From Mauremys mutica (Eukaryota; Chordata; Testudines; Geoemydidae): DNA of 64,000 bases. How positions within the stretch are numbered: the stretch's first letter is position 1; each line of letters begins with the position of its first letter. The stretch is taken from NCBI RefSeq assembly GCF_020497125.1, contig NC_059081.1, forward strand, positions 19,191,105 through 19,255,104, given 5' to 3'. Below are positions 1 through 13,266 of the stretch, one piece after another. The position numbers were made by a program, and so were the translations under genes. The notes beneath the pieces are model-generated. The model saw only the letters and a program-made list of their open reading frames with translations. It did no database searches and had not been told where the DNA came from.

Positions 1-2483
1 ACGAGCTAGAGGGGGTATATAGCTTGAATATTTTTATATGTTTTGGGAATTACTAAAAAATGCATCTTATTTTAAAGACTTGTGAATTCTAAGGATCATC
101 TCTTTGTTGATTGCTCAGAAATATATTGTTGGCAAGTTGATTTTCCCTGCTGAGAACAATAACAACAAATATTTTATTTCCTGCATTCTTTAATATTTCT
201 TGTGCATATTTAACAACATATTCTTTACAGGAATTGGTAGTCTTACTAGATCCAAATATAGGAGGAAAATATCTGGTAGTTGAAATTTAGATTTTGCCTT
301 GATTTAAAACGAACATGTATCCTCACTGACATTTTTAAGTTCACTCCAGAAAGGACAATGGATACATTGGAATATGAGAAGTACAACTACCTTACACTTT
401 ACAACAGATCTGCTTCTTCTGAAATATATCCTATACAGAAAAGCTACATGAAGAAAATGTTACAATTTTGAAGCAGAGCTCTCAGAAGTTTGAACATGCC
501 AAAGTTAAGGCAACTTGAATTTTTATACCCTTTTGCCATTCTAGAAAATGATAGAACTGTTTTTTACTCAAACTTTAGAAAAAAAATCTTTTGGTCTAAC
601 AACAAATATGCCAAATTTCAGCCCCAAAGATGAAAATATGCCAAAGTTGTCAGTTTCTGAAAGCAGCCTCTAAGAGATGAAGGAATGAGCAACATTAAAT
701 AATAGACATTACCACATCCTACTGTCTGCAATCCTGCTCTCACTGCAGAAGTCCCTTTGATATATAACTGGCATTGTAAGAACCGTAACCATAATGGAGC
801 AAGATGTCATGTCTTATCTCAGGTCAACATATGGAACAAGGTGCATACTTATGTAGAATCAGGCATTCTCAGAAAACAATGACTTTCATGCACAATGAAG
901 GATTTGAGAAGCAGACAGATAGCACTGCAACATTTTCCTCTTTTTCTGCCATCATCCTGTATACAAATCCTTATTTGCAGGACCTGAGTTAAAACCTCTT
1001 ACATGTATCTATCTGTCCACTGGTTGATTGTGACTAGTAGATAGATTTCATGTTTATTCTCTTAATTTTGACTGTGTCCCATGCAACTGGGGTCAATTTC
1101 AGGCTTACTCTTTTCTTCAGGTAAGTGCATGATTAGGGTCTATAACTACGTCAAGAATATCTGTAGTAAAGCACTCACTGCAGTCCAGTGTGCCCTGCTC
1201 TAACAGAAATGTAAACCAGAATTCTGCTGGTTGCACCCTTCCCCCACTCCTTTCCGAAGGCACAGTTAGGTGGATCTTACATTTTTATTGGACTGGAGTT
1301 CTATGGAGTCATTTCTGTGCTCTGTTAAACTATTGTATCAATAACAATAATGTTATGCAGTTATTTATATGCTTATTTTATCTACTATATGTAGTATATA
1401 TGGAATGCAGTATACTGCTGACCAGTAAGTAAAAGAACCATCATTGATATTGATAGATTGCTACACTGAGAACCTTGTTGAGATGGGAGAAATAAAAACT
1501 GCAATTCTGGCTTTGCTTAACTGGGGAAAGAAACCTTGTGTTTTTTTCCGGTGGCTCTGCCATTGTACTTTCTTTGATTTTCTTCATGACGAGTTCAGTT
1601 TCAGATACCTAAATTCTGCCCTTAACCTCAATTTCTCCTACAGAAAAAGAGATGTTTTTCTCTTATTTCCAAAGTAAAAAGATAGAACTATAGTACAGAT
1701 AGTATTTTTTCCAATTTTAGTCATTTTTAATAATATAGAAAAAATGATTTGTTTGGGGTTTTTTCTACAGCTCTGTGGAAAAAATTCTCAGTGGCAAAAA
1801 AAACCCTAAAAAAGCCCATATTCCATATAGACTTTTTTTGCTAAAACTAGAATGAGTTTTTGAAGTGACTACAATATATTTTCCATCAGGATAACCATCC
1901 ACTCCCTGAGTGGAGAAAGAAAGCAAAGCCTGACCTTTGTAGTCTGCCTGTTAGACCCCCCGCTTCCTTTTGAAAATGTGAAAGCAAACCTACATTGAGA
2001 ATCTTGTACCACCCCATCAGATTCGCCAATCTCCATGAAGACTGCAGACTTATCCTCTATTGGATACGTCTGGACAGTGGGCTGTGTAAGGCAGCCACAA
2101 ATTCTGCATTCAACTTCAATAAGCTATTTTCAAATGGAAGGATTCAAGGATATAAAGATACTTCTGAGGGAACCCAGAGTTGCCTTTTTACTTATGACTT
2201 GATTTTCATAATTCTGCAGTCTGCTTGGAAACTGGTGAATCTGATGGGGTGGTATAATGTTCTTGGTGTAGGTTTGCTTTCACATTTTCTCAAAGCAGGG
2301 AGTGTAACAGTTTTCTATTGAATAGGGGTATTGCATAGGCCCACTTTCATTCATGAGAACTAATTTTCCATGCAAAAATTGCCCAGCTCAGCAATTTGTT
2401 GGAAAGTACACTTGTTTCACTTTATACTGTATGCAGTTTTTTCACACTTCCCTATAATTATACCTGTTAACTTTCAAGCTCTG
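1..2483. other. AT-rich intron, nothing recognised
   Basis: No coding frame longer than about 110 codons, no terminal repeats with duplications and no tRNA-like boxes were recognised. Short open frames here have no recognisable domains. Confidence 0.6.
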
Positions 2484-2700
2484 TAGTGCCTTTTATCTGA
2501 GCATCTGAAGGGACTTTACAAACCTTAGTTATGTCTTATAACACTCCTCTACCTCACAGTAATTACTATCTTCCACTTACAAAGGACTAGACAGAGGTAC
2601 AGACTGGCCCAGTGTTACACAGGGAACCAGTAGATGAGCCAAGAATAGAACCTAAAGGTATTAACTGGCAACCTCTTGCCTTTCTGACCAGATTGCATTC
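2484..2700 (-). repeat. Old MIR-like SINE remnant, antisense
   Basis: The block reads, in order, a count-like start (gtgccttttatctgagcatc), a middle about ttacaaacctt, then acagaggtacagactggccc and a tail with ccaagaatagaacct. This order is that of the widespread amniote MIR/CORE-type repeat in reverse orientation, heavily diverged. No target duplication is visible, as expected for great age. Confidence 0.55.
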
Positions 2701-3821
2701 CTCCATCTATTAAAATCACTATAAACTCTTTAATTAAATGTGCATTCCAAGAGTTTTTGTTGTTGTAAAAAGAAGTTGTATATTTAATTCTCTATCTGTT
2801 GGGTTGAAAATGTGCCAGTAATGGCATCTTCTGATTGAAATTCTGTGTTGGCTTTTTTGAAGGAAAAAAACCCTATATCTTTTATGACCATGCACTAGAA
2901 AATGCAGTAACAGAGTAGGAAATGTACGGAGATTGTTTTATTCTGAAATGCCACTAAATGGAAAGGCAGATGTAGAAGGTCAAGTTGCCCAGTAGAAAAA
3001 GTATTATCATTTTACCTCAGGAACTAAAGTTAAATTAGTTTGGGCAGTATTTTTAAGGAAAGAAGTTTGGTTTGTGCCAAATCTCTAGTGGACAGTATGT
3101 CATGTTGCAAGACTGTGTGTCATAAATCAGTGTGACAATGGCTGAGACTGAGGCTGAACTTACTCTTGCTTGTCTTTGTATTAGGAGCAAAGGAGCACAA
3201 TAGGATTGATGCCTTAGTTATTCCTTAGCAGCAGATTTAGTCTTTTTTTTTCCTGTTTGTTCCTTTAAAAAGTTGTCTAATGCTTCTTTGCAAAGTCTTT
3301 CCAGTGTAATATTCAATACCCTTTGTCTCTGTATTCTGGAGAACAGTCACACTCATTCTGAAAGGTAAATATTATGTCACATAGTTAAAATCATGCTAGT
3401 CCAATGATTTGGACAAAAGCAAGAATGTGTACAGTTAAAGATGCCAATTTGTCCTTAACTCACCCCGTTGTACCCCCAACCTAGAATACAAGACTCTGAG
3501 GACCATGGATAACCTTTTCTGTACATATTATAAGAAATGTGATAGCATTATCTAGAAATAGGGTGAGCCAAAGGGAGAGAAAATGTATGAGAGAAAATGC
3601 TTTGGTAAATTTAATTTAAGATTGTAGGATTTTTTTGTGTTTGTCTTTACTTTCTCATATAGTTATATCTAAAAGAACAAAAAAAATTCTAAAGATTCTC
3701 TTATTGACCATGTAACCATGCTTGTGTTGTAATGGCTACAAAATAGGGATGTGTCAATTCCTTTGGATCATATTCTGAGTGAACCAGCACCTAACAGAAA
3801 TTAATTATAATTCTATGCTGT
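2701..3821. other. AT-rich intron, nothing recognised
   Basis: No supported gene, RNA or repeat; only short homopolymer runs. Confidence 0.55.
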
Positions 3822-3985
3822 TCTGTAACACCTTCCATCCAAGGACTCCAATTTTTTTCCATGTATAAATGAAATAAGCTTCACAACTGTACTGAGAGGC
3901 TGATAAATATTATCCCCACTTTAAAGCTGAGGAAACTGAGGCATGTGATGTTCCCAAGGTCTCCTGATTCTCAGGACTTTGCTTT
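3822..3985 (-). repeat. Old MIR-like SINE remnant, antisense
   Basis: The core ttatccccactttaaagctg followed by aggaaactgaggca and cccaaggtctcctgattctc is the reverse complement of the conserved MIR-type tail (ctcagtttc, tctgtaaa). It is the same element class as 2484-2700 and 35655-35845. The head is too diverged to delimit. Confidence 0.6.
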
Positions 3986-5849
3986 TTTGACAATACCATC
4001 TTTCCTTTCCATTGTCAATTGTTTAAACATTGTTACATTATTTAGGTAAAAATCTTTGTTTTGACATTTATCAGGTCTTCAGTGTTTTTTGAACCACTCA
4101 AGTTATCTTTGGAATGGATATAATTCATGCTTTGCTATATTGGTGGAGAAAGTTTCACTGACCTCAAGACTTATTCTCTCCAGGCTTTTGCTCATGAGGA
4201 TACAAAACAAGGAGAGCAAGTTAAGTCAGAAAGAACACATCTTTATACCCATGATTGGGCTTATGTGATGTGCTCCCATTCACATTGGCAGATAAACCAT
4301 CATGGATGAAATGCATGCTGTTCAGAAACAATTAAGCAGTTATTATACCCACTGGCCAGCCACTCCTCATATGCTAACTTCAGAAACCAGCAGGAGGACT
4401 ACATGCTTAGCTTATTTCAGCAAGAAATTAGAATGAGGGATCTCAGGGCATGCTGAGGTCACATGTATCACTGCCATGATTGATCCAGTTGAGGAAGCCA
4501 GGAACTGTGATATGAGTGCTCTCTCTGTGGTAACAATATTACACAATCCTTTCATTCAAGAGAACTACTGGAGTACTGCTGCATTCAGGGCCATTTGTGT
4601 CATCTCTGCTCATGGACACATTTCACCATTGGTTAATAAGTCCGAGTTGGACCCATTCTATTTGTTCCTTTGGACAAAATACAGTGTAGATACAAGGGTA
4701 TTTAAAGTTCCTATTGACGTTCTAGTCTGTTGGTTCTGTGGACCCTGCACCAATTCAAATGAGCTAGTACAGTATCATTATACAGCTGAATGTTGTTGAG
4801 TTAAAATTATTGCAGTATTCAAAATGCAATGTCTTCTTTATGGGAGAAGAATGCAAGCTGTGAGGAAGAGGGAGTCATTTTGGTTAAAGGCACCAATCTA
4901 CAGTGAGAAATAAATTCCTGTGACATTTGTTTAAAGTGAACATTCCTCTATATTACAAATCATGGCTTTTAATTACACTGCCTATATAAGATTTCCTATA
5001 TTTGTACAATGCAGAAAAAACATGGTTATGTTATCCTGTAATGAAACCTTTTCTACATTCTACAAGAATTTATCCTTATTCACAGGAGTAGTCCCATTTC
5101 TTTATAATACAGCAGGATACTGATTTTATGTGTAGGCCACCGGATCACCTCTTCACACTTATATCAGAAAGACCATTGTAACTAGGGCAGATTTATTTTT
5201 AATTTTTTTTAAATTACATTGTTGATCAAGAAAGCATCAAATATTAATAAACCCTCCCCAACCATCTATTTTATTATCCAGTCTATAGCTACAATACACT
5301 GTAATCAGTCTGATCGATATTTTAAAGTAAAATAAACCATCTCTACAGCGAGATAACTTTGACTCCTATTAAATTTAAATTAAAATGGCAAATTAATAAA
5401 CTTCTGACTAGCTAGGCATTTAACAGAAATTGCAACTGACCTTAAACTATACCTTTTCAAATCTAATGCCATTTGTAATGTCAGGAAAGATAAAACAGTC
5501 TGAACAAAATAATGTTCTCAGCAAACTTTTCCACATTACAGGATGCCTGAATAAATCCTCCCATTGTGACTTGAGATTTGACTGTGTAAGAAGTCTCAGT
5601 ATAATTAAAAGGTGATTTTTGTAGTAGTCTATAATACCCCGTTTTGGTTCTTTGTTCAGTCTCTTAAATGTTTCTTGAAAAACTGCTGGACTTAAATACA
5701 ACATATGATATCTCTTAAGGAATGACTTCTACTTATAATACATATAGAATATGAACATGCAGTATCATTTACCTTGTCAGGTTCAATTATTAGTCTGATA
5801 TCCAGGTGCTTCAGAGAAAGACGTAACAAACAAACATGTTGACAAATCC
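3986..5849. other. AT-rich intron, nothing recognised
   Basis: Open frames here (up to 107 codons at 4476-4799) have no recognisable domain and no splice-site support. Confidence 0.55.
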
Positions 5850-5935
5850 TCAACTGGTGAGCTGATGTCAATTGTTGTAGCTCCATTGACTTCAATGGAG
5901 TGATAACAGTTTACACAAGCCGAGGATCTGCCCCA
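5850..5935. repeat. Palindromic MITE remnant with ctccattga/tcaatggag core
   Basis: A near-perfect palindrome, ctccattgacttcaatggag, lies at 5881-5900. It is flanked by gagctgatgtcaattgt on one side and ttacacaagccgaggatctg on the other, which partly mirror each other. The same palindromic family recurs in the window, for example near 12650, 17670, 34600, 46740 and 60905. Superfamily unknown to me. Confidence 0.5.
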
Positions 5936-8900
5936 TGATGAGCATAGTCAATTGTGTAATGTTGTATGTGCACACATGACCATATGTGTGTAAGCAAGAA
6001 AGAGACAAGTGTGAAGAGGTAGACACCTGCAGGCGATCAGGTATTACCCTGAAGAATTTGAGTTATTGCACTAAGCTTGCACAACTACTGCTATTGCTAG
6101 AAGTCAGGAAACTATCCAACCGTTTTTTCTAAAAAGTCTAGGTTTTTGAATGTCTCCTGTGGCACTGATTGCTTCTATTTAATTGTACAATGGTGACTAT
6201 GAAAAATGCAATGCAATTAAAAAGTCACAATATACACACAAAGGTATCTGAGCTACCACATTTATCTTCTGTCCCATGCACAGAGGAAGACTGTGGGATA
6301 TCACATGCCACTAAGTGGTAATTGTAGAAAAAGACTGACTTTTAAAACTGGCCCACGCATACTGTAGTATTGGTATTTCTTTTACTTATTCCAAATTTCC
6401 TAACCATCCCCTTCTTATAAAAGGAGAAAATCAAAAGTGTTCATTCAGCTTTTTATTCATTTGAAAACCTCAGTTAAGGTCTCTCCAGCTTTTCTCCTTT
6501 TCATGCTAAATAAACCTAGTTTTTGCTATCATTATATTGTAGATATGTATGTTAGTACTTGGGCTGAGATTTGCTAGAACAGTGCAAGGGACTTAATCAC
6601 ATCTTTTCAACCCATTTTAGTAGAAGACATGTGGCTAAATTCCCTCTACTTCTTTGAAATCTCCAATTAAGTTCTGCCATGTGGTACTTCTTCCCATCTT
6701 TACTGACATTAGCAAAAGTGGCTGAAATACTCCATATACATAGACACATACACATATCCATGTACATGGATGAAACCATTTTTAGAGCTAAACTGTTCTA
6801 TTTTCAGTATCAATCAATGTAAATACACACTCAGATAGTTCCTGTTCACAGTTTCTCCTAAATTGCCTTAACTGGAGGATCCTTCAAATTAAGGGTCTTG
6901 TAGCCTGATCTATAGAGTATGAATAAAAATTCCCAGTTATCACTTTGAGGGTTAACAGGTTCTTGTCCCAAGATCAGGCCAAGTATTGTTAAAATTATTA
7001 TATAGTTGGGAACCCCAATGTGCACAGGTGCAGCACTCCCTATAAGAACTCACTTATATTTACAAATAAATAATGTATTAATACATTTAGCAAAGTCACA
7101 CCCGCTCTAACTCAGTAAGGTAGATAGAGATAACACAGAAAGTACATCTGAACATCCATACTCACACCATCCCCTGTGGAACAACCTGAAATGTTAGCCA
7201 TTATCTTCCTCATCACCCTCACCTTCCTCATCTTCACCAGTGGCCATCATTCTGGCCCCTCCCAAGGGCTACATCTCTCTCTCCTACTGCCCTGGGATGC
7301 CACTTTTATAATATATTATGCTGATGTTGTTATGTCTAATGCATATTCAACAGGAGTTTTTCCCTTCTTCCTTACTTGTACTTCCTTCCCTTACCAATGT
7401 TAAGGTGTCCTCCTTCTATAGGTTAGTGTATTTATGATTTCACCCCATTATCATATACGGCAATTCATTGCCATGACACTTTTGCAGTCAGATATTCCAT
7501 CCAAAACCTTCCATAAGCTGGTATCTGTTCATGTTTTGTGGTTGGCTGATGTCATTATGGACAAAATCCCCCCCTACACTCTACTTCCAGTCCCCCAAAA
7601 CTTATGAGTTACCTAAGTTTATCTATGCCAAAGTTGATAGGCCTTAAGCCTCATGCTAACTGCTGAAGCCAGTGTCTTACAGGATACAAGCCTGTACGTT
7701 CCTTGCATTACTGCTGAATCTAATAAAGCAGAATATAATGCAAAGCAGTGAATGTAATAGACGTAAGCTGGCCCACTGGGCTACAGGCTAAAAATGAATC
7801 AACAGAGTTAAGACTTTGATTTAAGGAAGTTATATTTCACCTGTAATCAAGATGTTGAAGGGAGCAGATTAGTAAGAATTGGAAGTGGAGAACAGTGGGG
7901 TCGTAAATGGTGAACTCATTGAAGCAGACCAATAGTTAATTGTACAAAGGCATTCCAGAGCTGGAAAGGGGAGCAGATAAAAATATGGGCAATTCTTTTA
8001 TAGGCACTTAAATTATTGTTGGAGTTGGGAAAGCCAGTTAAGAAAGCCAGAAGAAGCCCCTAAAAAGGAGAAACAAAAGAAAGTTTATCTTACACACTTG
8101 ACAGATTTTGTGCATCTTCAGTTAGGACCAAGGAATTAGGTTTGGTTGGCTGATTTTGTTTAAGCAAAAGGAAAGTTTGATATAAATTATCTGTACTTCC
8201 AGTGAATGGAGGGAGTTTCTTTAACATCCAGAGCAGAGAAATTCTGTCTGTGTCCTATCTGTCCTAACAATGTGGCTCAGTACTTTCTGATACTCAGCTT
8301 GTTAACAGTCAGTGAATATATATGAAATTAAGTTGTACTAGTCCAAAATAACGAGAAAGAACATGAAGAAATAAATTATGCTAATTCATATACCCAACAC
8401 TTCAAACTTTTACTAAAAAGTCAGACATGCACTCATATACAGCATCTGAATTAGTTCCATTGTTAACATTAAAATTATTACTTTTGCCATTTCAAGTAGA
8501 TAATGTTGCTGTTATGTTCTCTTTTCATTAGTACTAATTAATATTTTTATCTTACACAGATTTATTGTGTCCATTACCCAAAAATTAATCCACTCATGCT
8601 TGCTTAGTTTGCTTTGTCTTATCCATTTATTACACAGTATTATTATCCTTCTGTGTTGTTCTTTTTATCTCCTTTCCCAAGACTGCAGCATAATATAAAG
8701 TGAAATTGAACGCTTTCAATCTCTTGATATCTCATCATCTGACTATATAGACTGTTCCTCACTTGCCATCAACTAAGCATGCACAATTAAGCTAGCATCT
8801 GAATATTCAACTTAGACATCTTTTTAGATGACAGTATCAGGATCATCAGCCTTAACAGGCTGCTAGACAGAGAACTGCATTATGATTTTGGAGTTGCAAG

Positions 8901-10040
8901 TCCAATTACAGCTTTTTGAGGGATTGACAAATGTCTTTCCTCTATGAAAGATGTTGATTAAATGCATAGATCCTTCTCTATAGATGAAATTCACTCCACT
9001 TCCAAAGATTCCAGGTACTTGGCTGGTGTGAGCTGGGGAAGATGGGGAAGTAAAATCCACCCCTAAACTGCAGTAGAATGCAGAACTTCTTCAGAGCCCT
9101 TCCATAGTTGATATTTCAGCATTTGTGCTAGAAAAGCAGTCATGTCATCTCTGCATCAGTTGCACTCATTTATTCCCGTACAGTTTGGCTGAAGTCAAGG
9201 GTAACATTTCACTCAGTGGTTCTTTAGGCTTGTAACCTAACCTGAGCTGTTCTGCTGTATAATCATCATCATCCAACATAAACCACCTATTGTATCTTAT
9301 TACTTAAATGTATTGTGAGATTAGCCTGTTCTGGCTTTTACTTCTTAGTAGTGGCAGTTATATTTTGCCAAACAAAGTTCAGTCCCTATATAGTCTTTTA
9401 TTGTTAATATAAAAGGTTACAATTTAAGGATTCACATGTTTGAAAAGGACAGATTTGGTTAATCCACACTAATTTACTGTTAGATAGCTAGACATTGGTT
9501 TGTCTTATAGATAAATATGTTATAGGGTGTAACCACAGGTCGAGAAACTAAAGAGAAGTGGTTTTTTATGCATTAATGAAAAGTGAATGAATAGAGATCG
9601 TCTTGTATAATGAGATGTGTATTCTGCCTTGTCTCATTTTATGTACTGTGTACATAAATCAGCACTCTCGCATAGTCTGTTGTGATTTATTGCTCAATTA
9701 AATGTAAGTTATGAGGGCTTTTAATCATTCTGTGATTCATATTACTTGAGTCAGCTGTTTCCAGTGTTTGTGTCTTAACCATATGAGCTTTATTGTATTT
9801 AGGCAGCACTTTTCTGAATCCTTTCTATTCTCTAGGAGATGTTACACAAAACAGTGTCACGGAGGTTGGAAATTGCTGTATGGAACATGACAAAAACAAG
9901 ATTTATTTTCTGCATTTCAAGTCCTTAACTCCAGAAATCTGTGAACTTTCTCCCACAAGTAGGACTAGTTGAGTCTAATGAATTGTGAGCATTCTTCAGA
10001 TGATAGGGCCATGCCGAGCTTTATTTTATGATGGCCCAGA
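5936..10040. other. AT-rich intron, nothing firmly recognised
   Basis: About 4 kb without a supported feature. The part around 6950-7760 has a different, C-rich texture and may be an old retroelement piece, but I could not define ends or duplications. Confidence 0.5.
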
Positions 10041-10315
10041 AAGTCATAGAGTTTAAGCCTAGAAGGGACCACCAGATCATCTGTTCTGCCCTTCTGTATA
10101 TCAGGCCACCATACACCTACATACTAAAACCTACAACCAATATTAGACCAAAGTATTACAGCCCACAGGAGACTAGACTATTACGTTCCACAGAACAAGA
10201 ATAAAGAATGAAGAGTACTTGTGGCACCTTAGAGATGAACAAATTTATTTGGGTATAAGCTTTCATGGGCTAAAACCCACTTCATCGGATGCATGGAGAG
10301 GAAAATACAGTAGGA

Positions 10316-10342
10316 ATATATATATATACACACACACACACA
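10316..10342. repeat. TA/CA microsatellite inside the fold-back element
   Basis: An alternating run of TA followed by CA dinucleotides. It lies within the element body and is probably part of the family's own sequence rather than a separate expansion. Confidence 0.8.
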
Positions 10343-10607
10343 GAGAACATGAAAAGAGGGGGTTGCCTTACCAACTCTAACGAGACAAATCAATTAAAGT
10401 GGGATATTAGCAGTAGGAGGGAAGATCACTTTTGTAGTGGTAATCAGGATGGTCCATTTCAAACAATTGACAAGAAGGTGTGAGTAACAGTAGGGGGAAA
10501 AATTAGCATGGGGAAATAGTTTTTATTTTGTGTAATGACCCATCCACTCCCAGTCTTTATTCAGCCCTAATTTGATGAAAGCTTATGCCCAAATAAATTT
10601 TAGACTC

Positions 10608-10904
10608 TCAGGCCTGTTCTACACTGGGGGGACGGGGGTGCGATGTAAGATACGCAACTTCAGTTATGAGACTAGCATAGCTGAAGTCGACATATCTTAT
10701 TTCGACTTACCTCCCATCCTCATGATGCAGGATTGATGGCTGTGGCTCCCCCGTCAACTCCGCTTCCGCCTCTCACCCTGGTGGAGTTCCGGAGTTGACA
10801 GGAGTGCGTTCGGGGATCGATCTATCGCGTCTAGATGAGATGCGATGAATCGATCCCCGATAGATCGCTATGCACCAATCCGGCGGGTAGTCTGGACGTA
10901 CCCT
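10608..10904. mobile_element. hAT-type MITE nested in the fold-back element
   Basis: It interrupts the host element between aaataaattttagactctca and ctaaggtgccacaag. The host flanks ctctcagg and ccctaagg look like an 8-bp duplication of ctctaagg with one change each. The ends (cctgttctacac, gtctggacgta) resemble the terminal repeats of other tctacac/gtgtaga elements here (24941, 36147). The interior has an inverted pair, gggatcgatctatcgc and atcgatccccgatagatcg. There is no transposase frame, so it is non-autonomous. Confidence 0.65.
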
Positions 10905-11395
10905 AAGGTGCCACAAGTACTCCTGTTCTTTTTGCTGATACAGACTAACATGGCTACCACTCTGAAACCAGATGGAGAATAGGAGATACTGAGGTGCATG
11001 AATGCCTGAGGCCCCTGCAATAGAAGGGAAATGATTAAGTGAAATATACCGAGATAATCCCGGCAAGAGACACGAACTCACATTCTGCAGAAGAAGGCAA
11101 ATCTTCCCCCGCCATGTCAAAGTCACTGCCAATCTGTCTTGGAGGAAAGTTTCTTCCTGAACCCACACCCTGAGCATGTGAGCAAGAACCAGCCAGTCAA
11201 GCACCCGAGAGAGAGAGAGCGCGCTCAGTGTGACATCAGAGTCCCAGCCCACCCCATTCAATGTTCTGTCTGCTTCCATGGCCATCCCTAATGCTTCAGT
11301 GGAAGAAGATATACAGGGAGGTGGAGGGTATGAGGCAAAATTCCTTCTTGACCCCTGCCGGAGGCCAGCTAAAGCCCTGAAGCATAAATATATAA

Positions 11396-12892
11396 AGACA
11401 CAAATCAGAAGTGAGCCTCAGCACTGCTGAATCCTGCCTCCTGCCATCATAAGCAACCCATCATACAATTGCACTCATAAATTTCTCCCACTCTCTCAGA
11501 ACTATTGACTCCTTTCCCATTCTTAGTATACTAAGCATACTGAGTCCGATACCTTAGTGCACTCTGTGGGTTGCAAAACAAATTTGCTATCAGGATAGAA
11601 TCTCCCTAAACTAAAAATATCTACTAGATGTATAAAGCTAACGTACGAATTCAGAATCAATGGAAATTCATTTGTGTATTAGTACTTATTAAATTACTAA
11701 TTAAAGTACTCATTAAATATTTTATGGCAAATATATAATATCTTTGTTAGAGTTATGGATTAGTTTTAAAAGCAATCATGATAATACTAAAGTAGTACAA
11801 TAAACTGATTTTTAGGTGCAGTTTATAAATAATGATGCAATACAAATAATGCATTTTTGCACATGTTCTAGATTCTGACCTTGAATGTTTGTGTTAATTT
11901 CACAGACACTGACTTCTGTGGAAGCCCCAATAAGACAGAATTTAGGCCACATACTATAGTGTGATAAATATAAACTTTACATGTAGAGTGAGAACAAGTG
12001 AGCTGACTCTGTGGTAATTTGTTTGATGGTTTGGTGAATGCTTTATATTAACTTGTATGTACTGGAAGTAGCCTCTCCATACATAAAGTTTCCACTACAA
12101 AACTATCTCCATATAATTTAAGATTGGAGCACTAGCATGGCATGAAAATTGCTGTTTTTACTCTGATAGCAAAATAGAAAATTTCAGCAGTTCAAAGAAA
12201 ATTTATCAAACTGTTTGTGAGTTGCATGTCATTGACTATTATTCTCATATGTAAATTGATGTTTGTATAACATTTGTCTCCTTCTAGCTCAAAAATTGCT
12301 CTTTATTATCTCCTCAGAATTTCCATATAGGTGGAAACTCACATGCCAGCTTCATTTGAAGAAGATAGGTTGTGATTAGCAAACTTTGTGGTTTTTCTGC
12401 TGTGGATATATTTGGGTCCCAATCCTACTCTCCTTCAATTCAAATTGCTTTTATGTCACTAGAACTGTGGAAGTGTGGTGTTTGTTTTTTTGTTTTTGTA
12501 TTTTTGGCATTGACTTCAGTAAGAACAACAATGAACATTACAGGTGAACATGTATGAACATGTATATGTGAACAAGATGCTCTCTTTTGGCTGGCTGTAG
12601 CTGTTGTTTTGTGATGAAGCATTTCTTTTCACTTTCTTTCATCATTGTGGTACTCCAGTTTTACACCAGTGTAATTCCATTGAAATCAGAGGAGTGATAC
12701 CAGCATATACTTGTTTAGTATGTGGGCAGTGTAAGATTTCTGATTTCCTTATCTACTTGTTTTTTAATTTTGTAAATGATGTAATAGTTAAGTCACTGAG
12801 CAACCTTAACTGGTTTCTGGAACAACGTTTTCTTTCTGGAGTTTATTTAACTTTGTGATTTGAGCATAAGTTTAAAAATCGGCATTAAAATC
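11396..12892. other. AT-rich intron with one short palindromic remnant
   Basis: At about 12650-12725 lies a piece with ttttacaccagtgtaattcc and attgaaatcagaggagt, related to the palindromic family at 5850. Otherwise nothing recognised. Confidence 0.5.
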
Positions 12893-12900
12893 CTATAACC

Positions 12901-13266
12901 CAGGGGTCAGCAACCTCTGGCACATGGCTCGCCAGGGTAAGCACCATGGCGGGCCGGGCCAGTTTGTTTACCTGTCGCGTGGGCAGGTTCAGCCGATTGT
13001 GGCTCCCACTGGCCACGGTTGGCTGTCCCAGGCCAATGGGGGCGGTGGGAAGTGGCGCGGGCGAGGGATGTGCTGGCCACGGCTTCCCGCCACCCCCATT
13101 AGGCTGGGACGGCGAACTGCAGCCAGTGGGAGCCGCGATTGGCCGAACCTGCCGACGCGGCAGGTAAACAAACTGGCCCGGCTTGCCAGGGTACTTACCC
13201 TGGTGAGCCGCATGCCAGAGCTATAGCAGAGATAGCTATAGCAGAGATAGCTATAGCAGAGCCCTG
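12901..13266. mobile_element. GC-rich palindromic hAT MITE with perfect 8-bp duplication
   Basis: Flanked by ctataacc at 12893-12900 and 13267-13274, a perfect 8-bp duplication, which is the hAT hallmark. The left end is caggggtcagcaacctctgg. The body is one long imperfect palindrome: ccagtttgtttacctg near 12959 mirrors caggtaaacaaactgg near 13160, and ccactggc mirrors gccagtggg. The expected right terminal repeat has been replaced by a 15-bp tandem array (ctatagcagagatag) followed by gccctg. Open frames of 60-100 codons inside are by-products of GC content. A sister copy lies at 36801-37099. Confidence 0.88.
13221..13260 (+). repeat. Short 15-bp tandem array
   Basis: About 2.7 copies of ctatagcagagatag at the right end of the hAT MITE, where the terminal inverted repeat should be. 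The unit begins with part of the target-site sequence (ctata). Confidence 0.9.

Larger units (their letters stand above)
10207..10968 (+). mobile_element. Fold-back retroelement (Penelope-like candidate), longest copy
   Basis: The sense strand is taken as + because the intact end ctaccactctgaaac is at the right. The left part (10207 to about 10575) is inverted: agtacttgtggcaccttaga at 10213 reappears reverse-complemented at 10903-10922, and aatttatttgggtataagct pairs with agcttatgcccaaataaatt near 10581. It is flanked by imperfect duplications of about 16 bp, cagaacaagaataaag (10191) and cagatggagaataggag (10969), inside a CR1 fragment whose consensus there is similar to both. The sense complement of the left arm carries a hammerhead-like core with one change (CCGATGA). 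A hAT MITE at about 10608-10904 interrupts the right arm. Family name is inference. Confidence 0.7.
10041..11395 (-). mobile_element. CR1-type LINE 3' fragment (antisense), split by a later insertion
   Basis: The left part (10041-10206) starts aagtcatagagtttaagcct and continues agaagggaccaccagatcat. The right part (10969-11395) continues with ggaaatgattaagtgaaata, gagcatgtgagcaagaacc and on to a decayed end. Both match in order the fragment at 55117-55475 in this window, so one element was split. The terminal tcatagag motif is like the CR1 3' end in reverse. The 762-bp gap is filled by the fold-back element described separately. The 170-codon open frame on the - strand at 10773-11285 crosses these junctions and is not a gene. 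Confidence 0.7.

Noticed and set aside
6950..7760. Possible LTR or other retroelement with C-rich texture
   Set aside because: No TG...CA ends, no duplication and no protein similarity could be seen; left as unassigned intron.
10773..11285. 170-codon open frame on the - strand
   Set aside because: It spans the junctions of a hAT MITE, the fold-back element and a CR1 fragment, so it is a composite of repeats.
12924..13226. Overlapping 60-100 codon frames on both strands
   Set aside because: They are produced by the GC-rich palindromic hAT MITE; the same frames recur at 36804-37195.
13221..13260. CRISPR-like array
   Set aside because: Contiguous 15-bp tandem copies without spacers, in an animal intron, at a MITE end.
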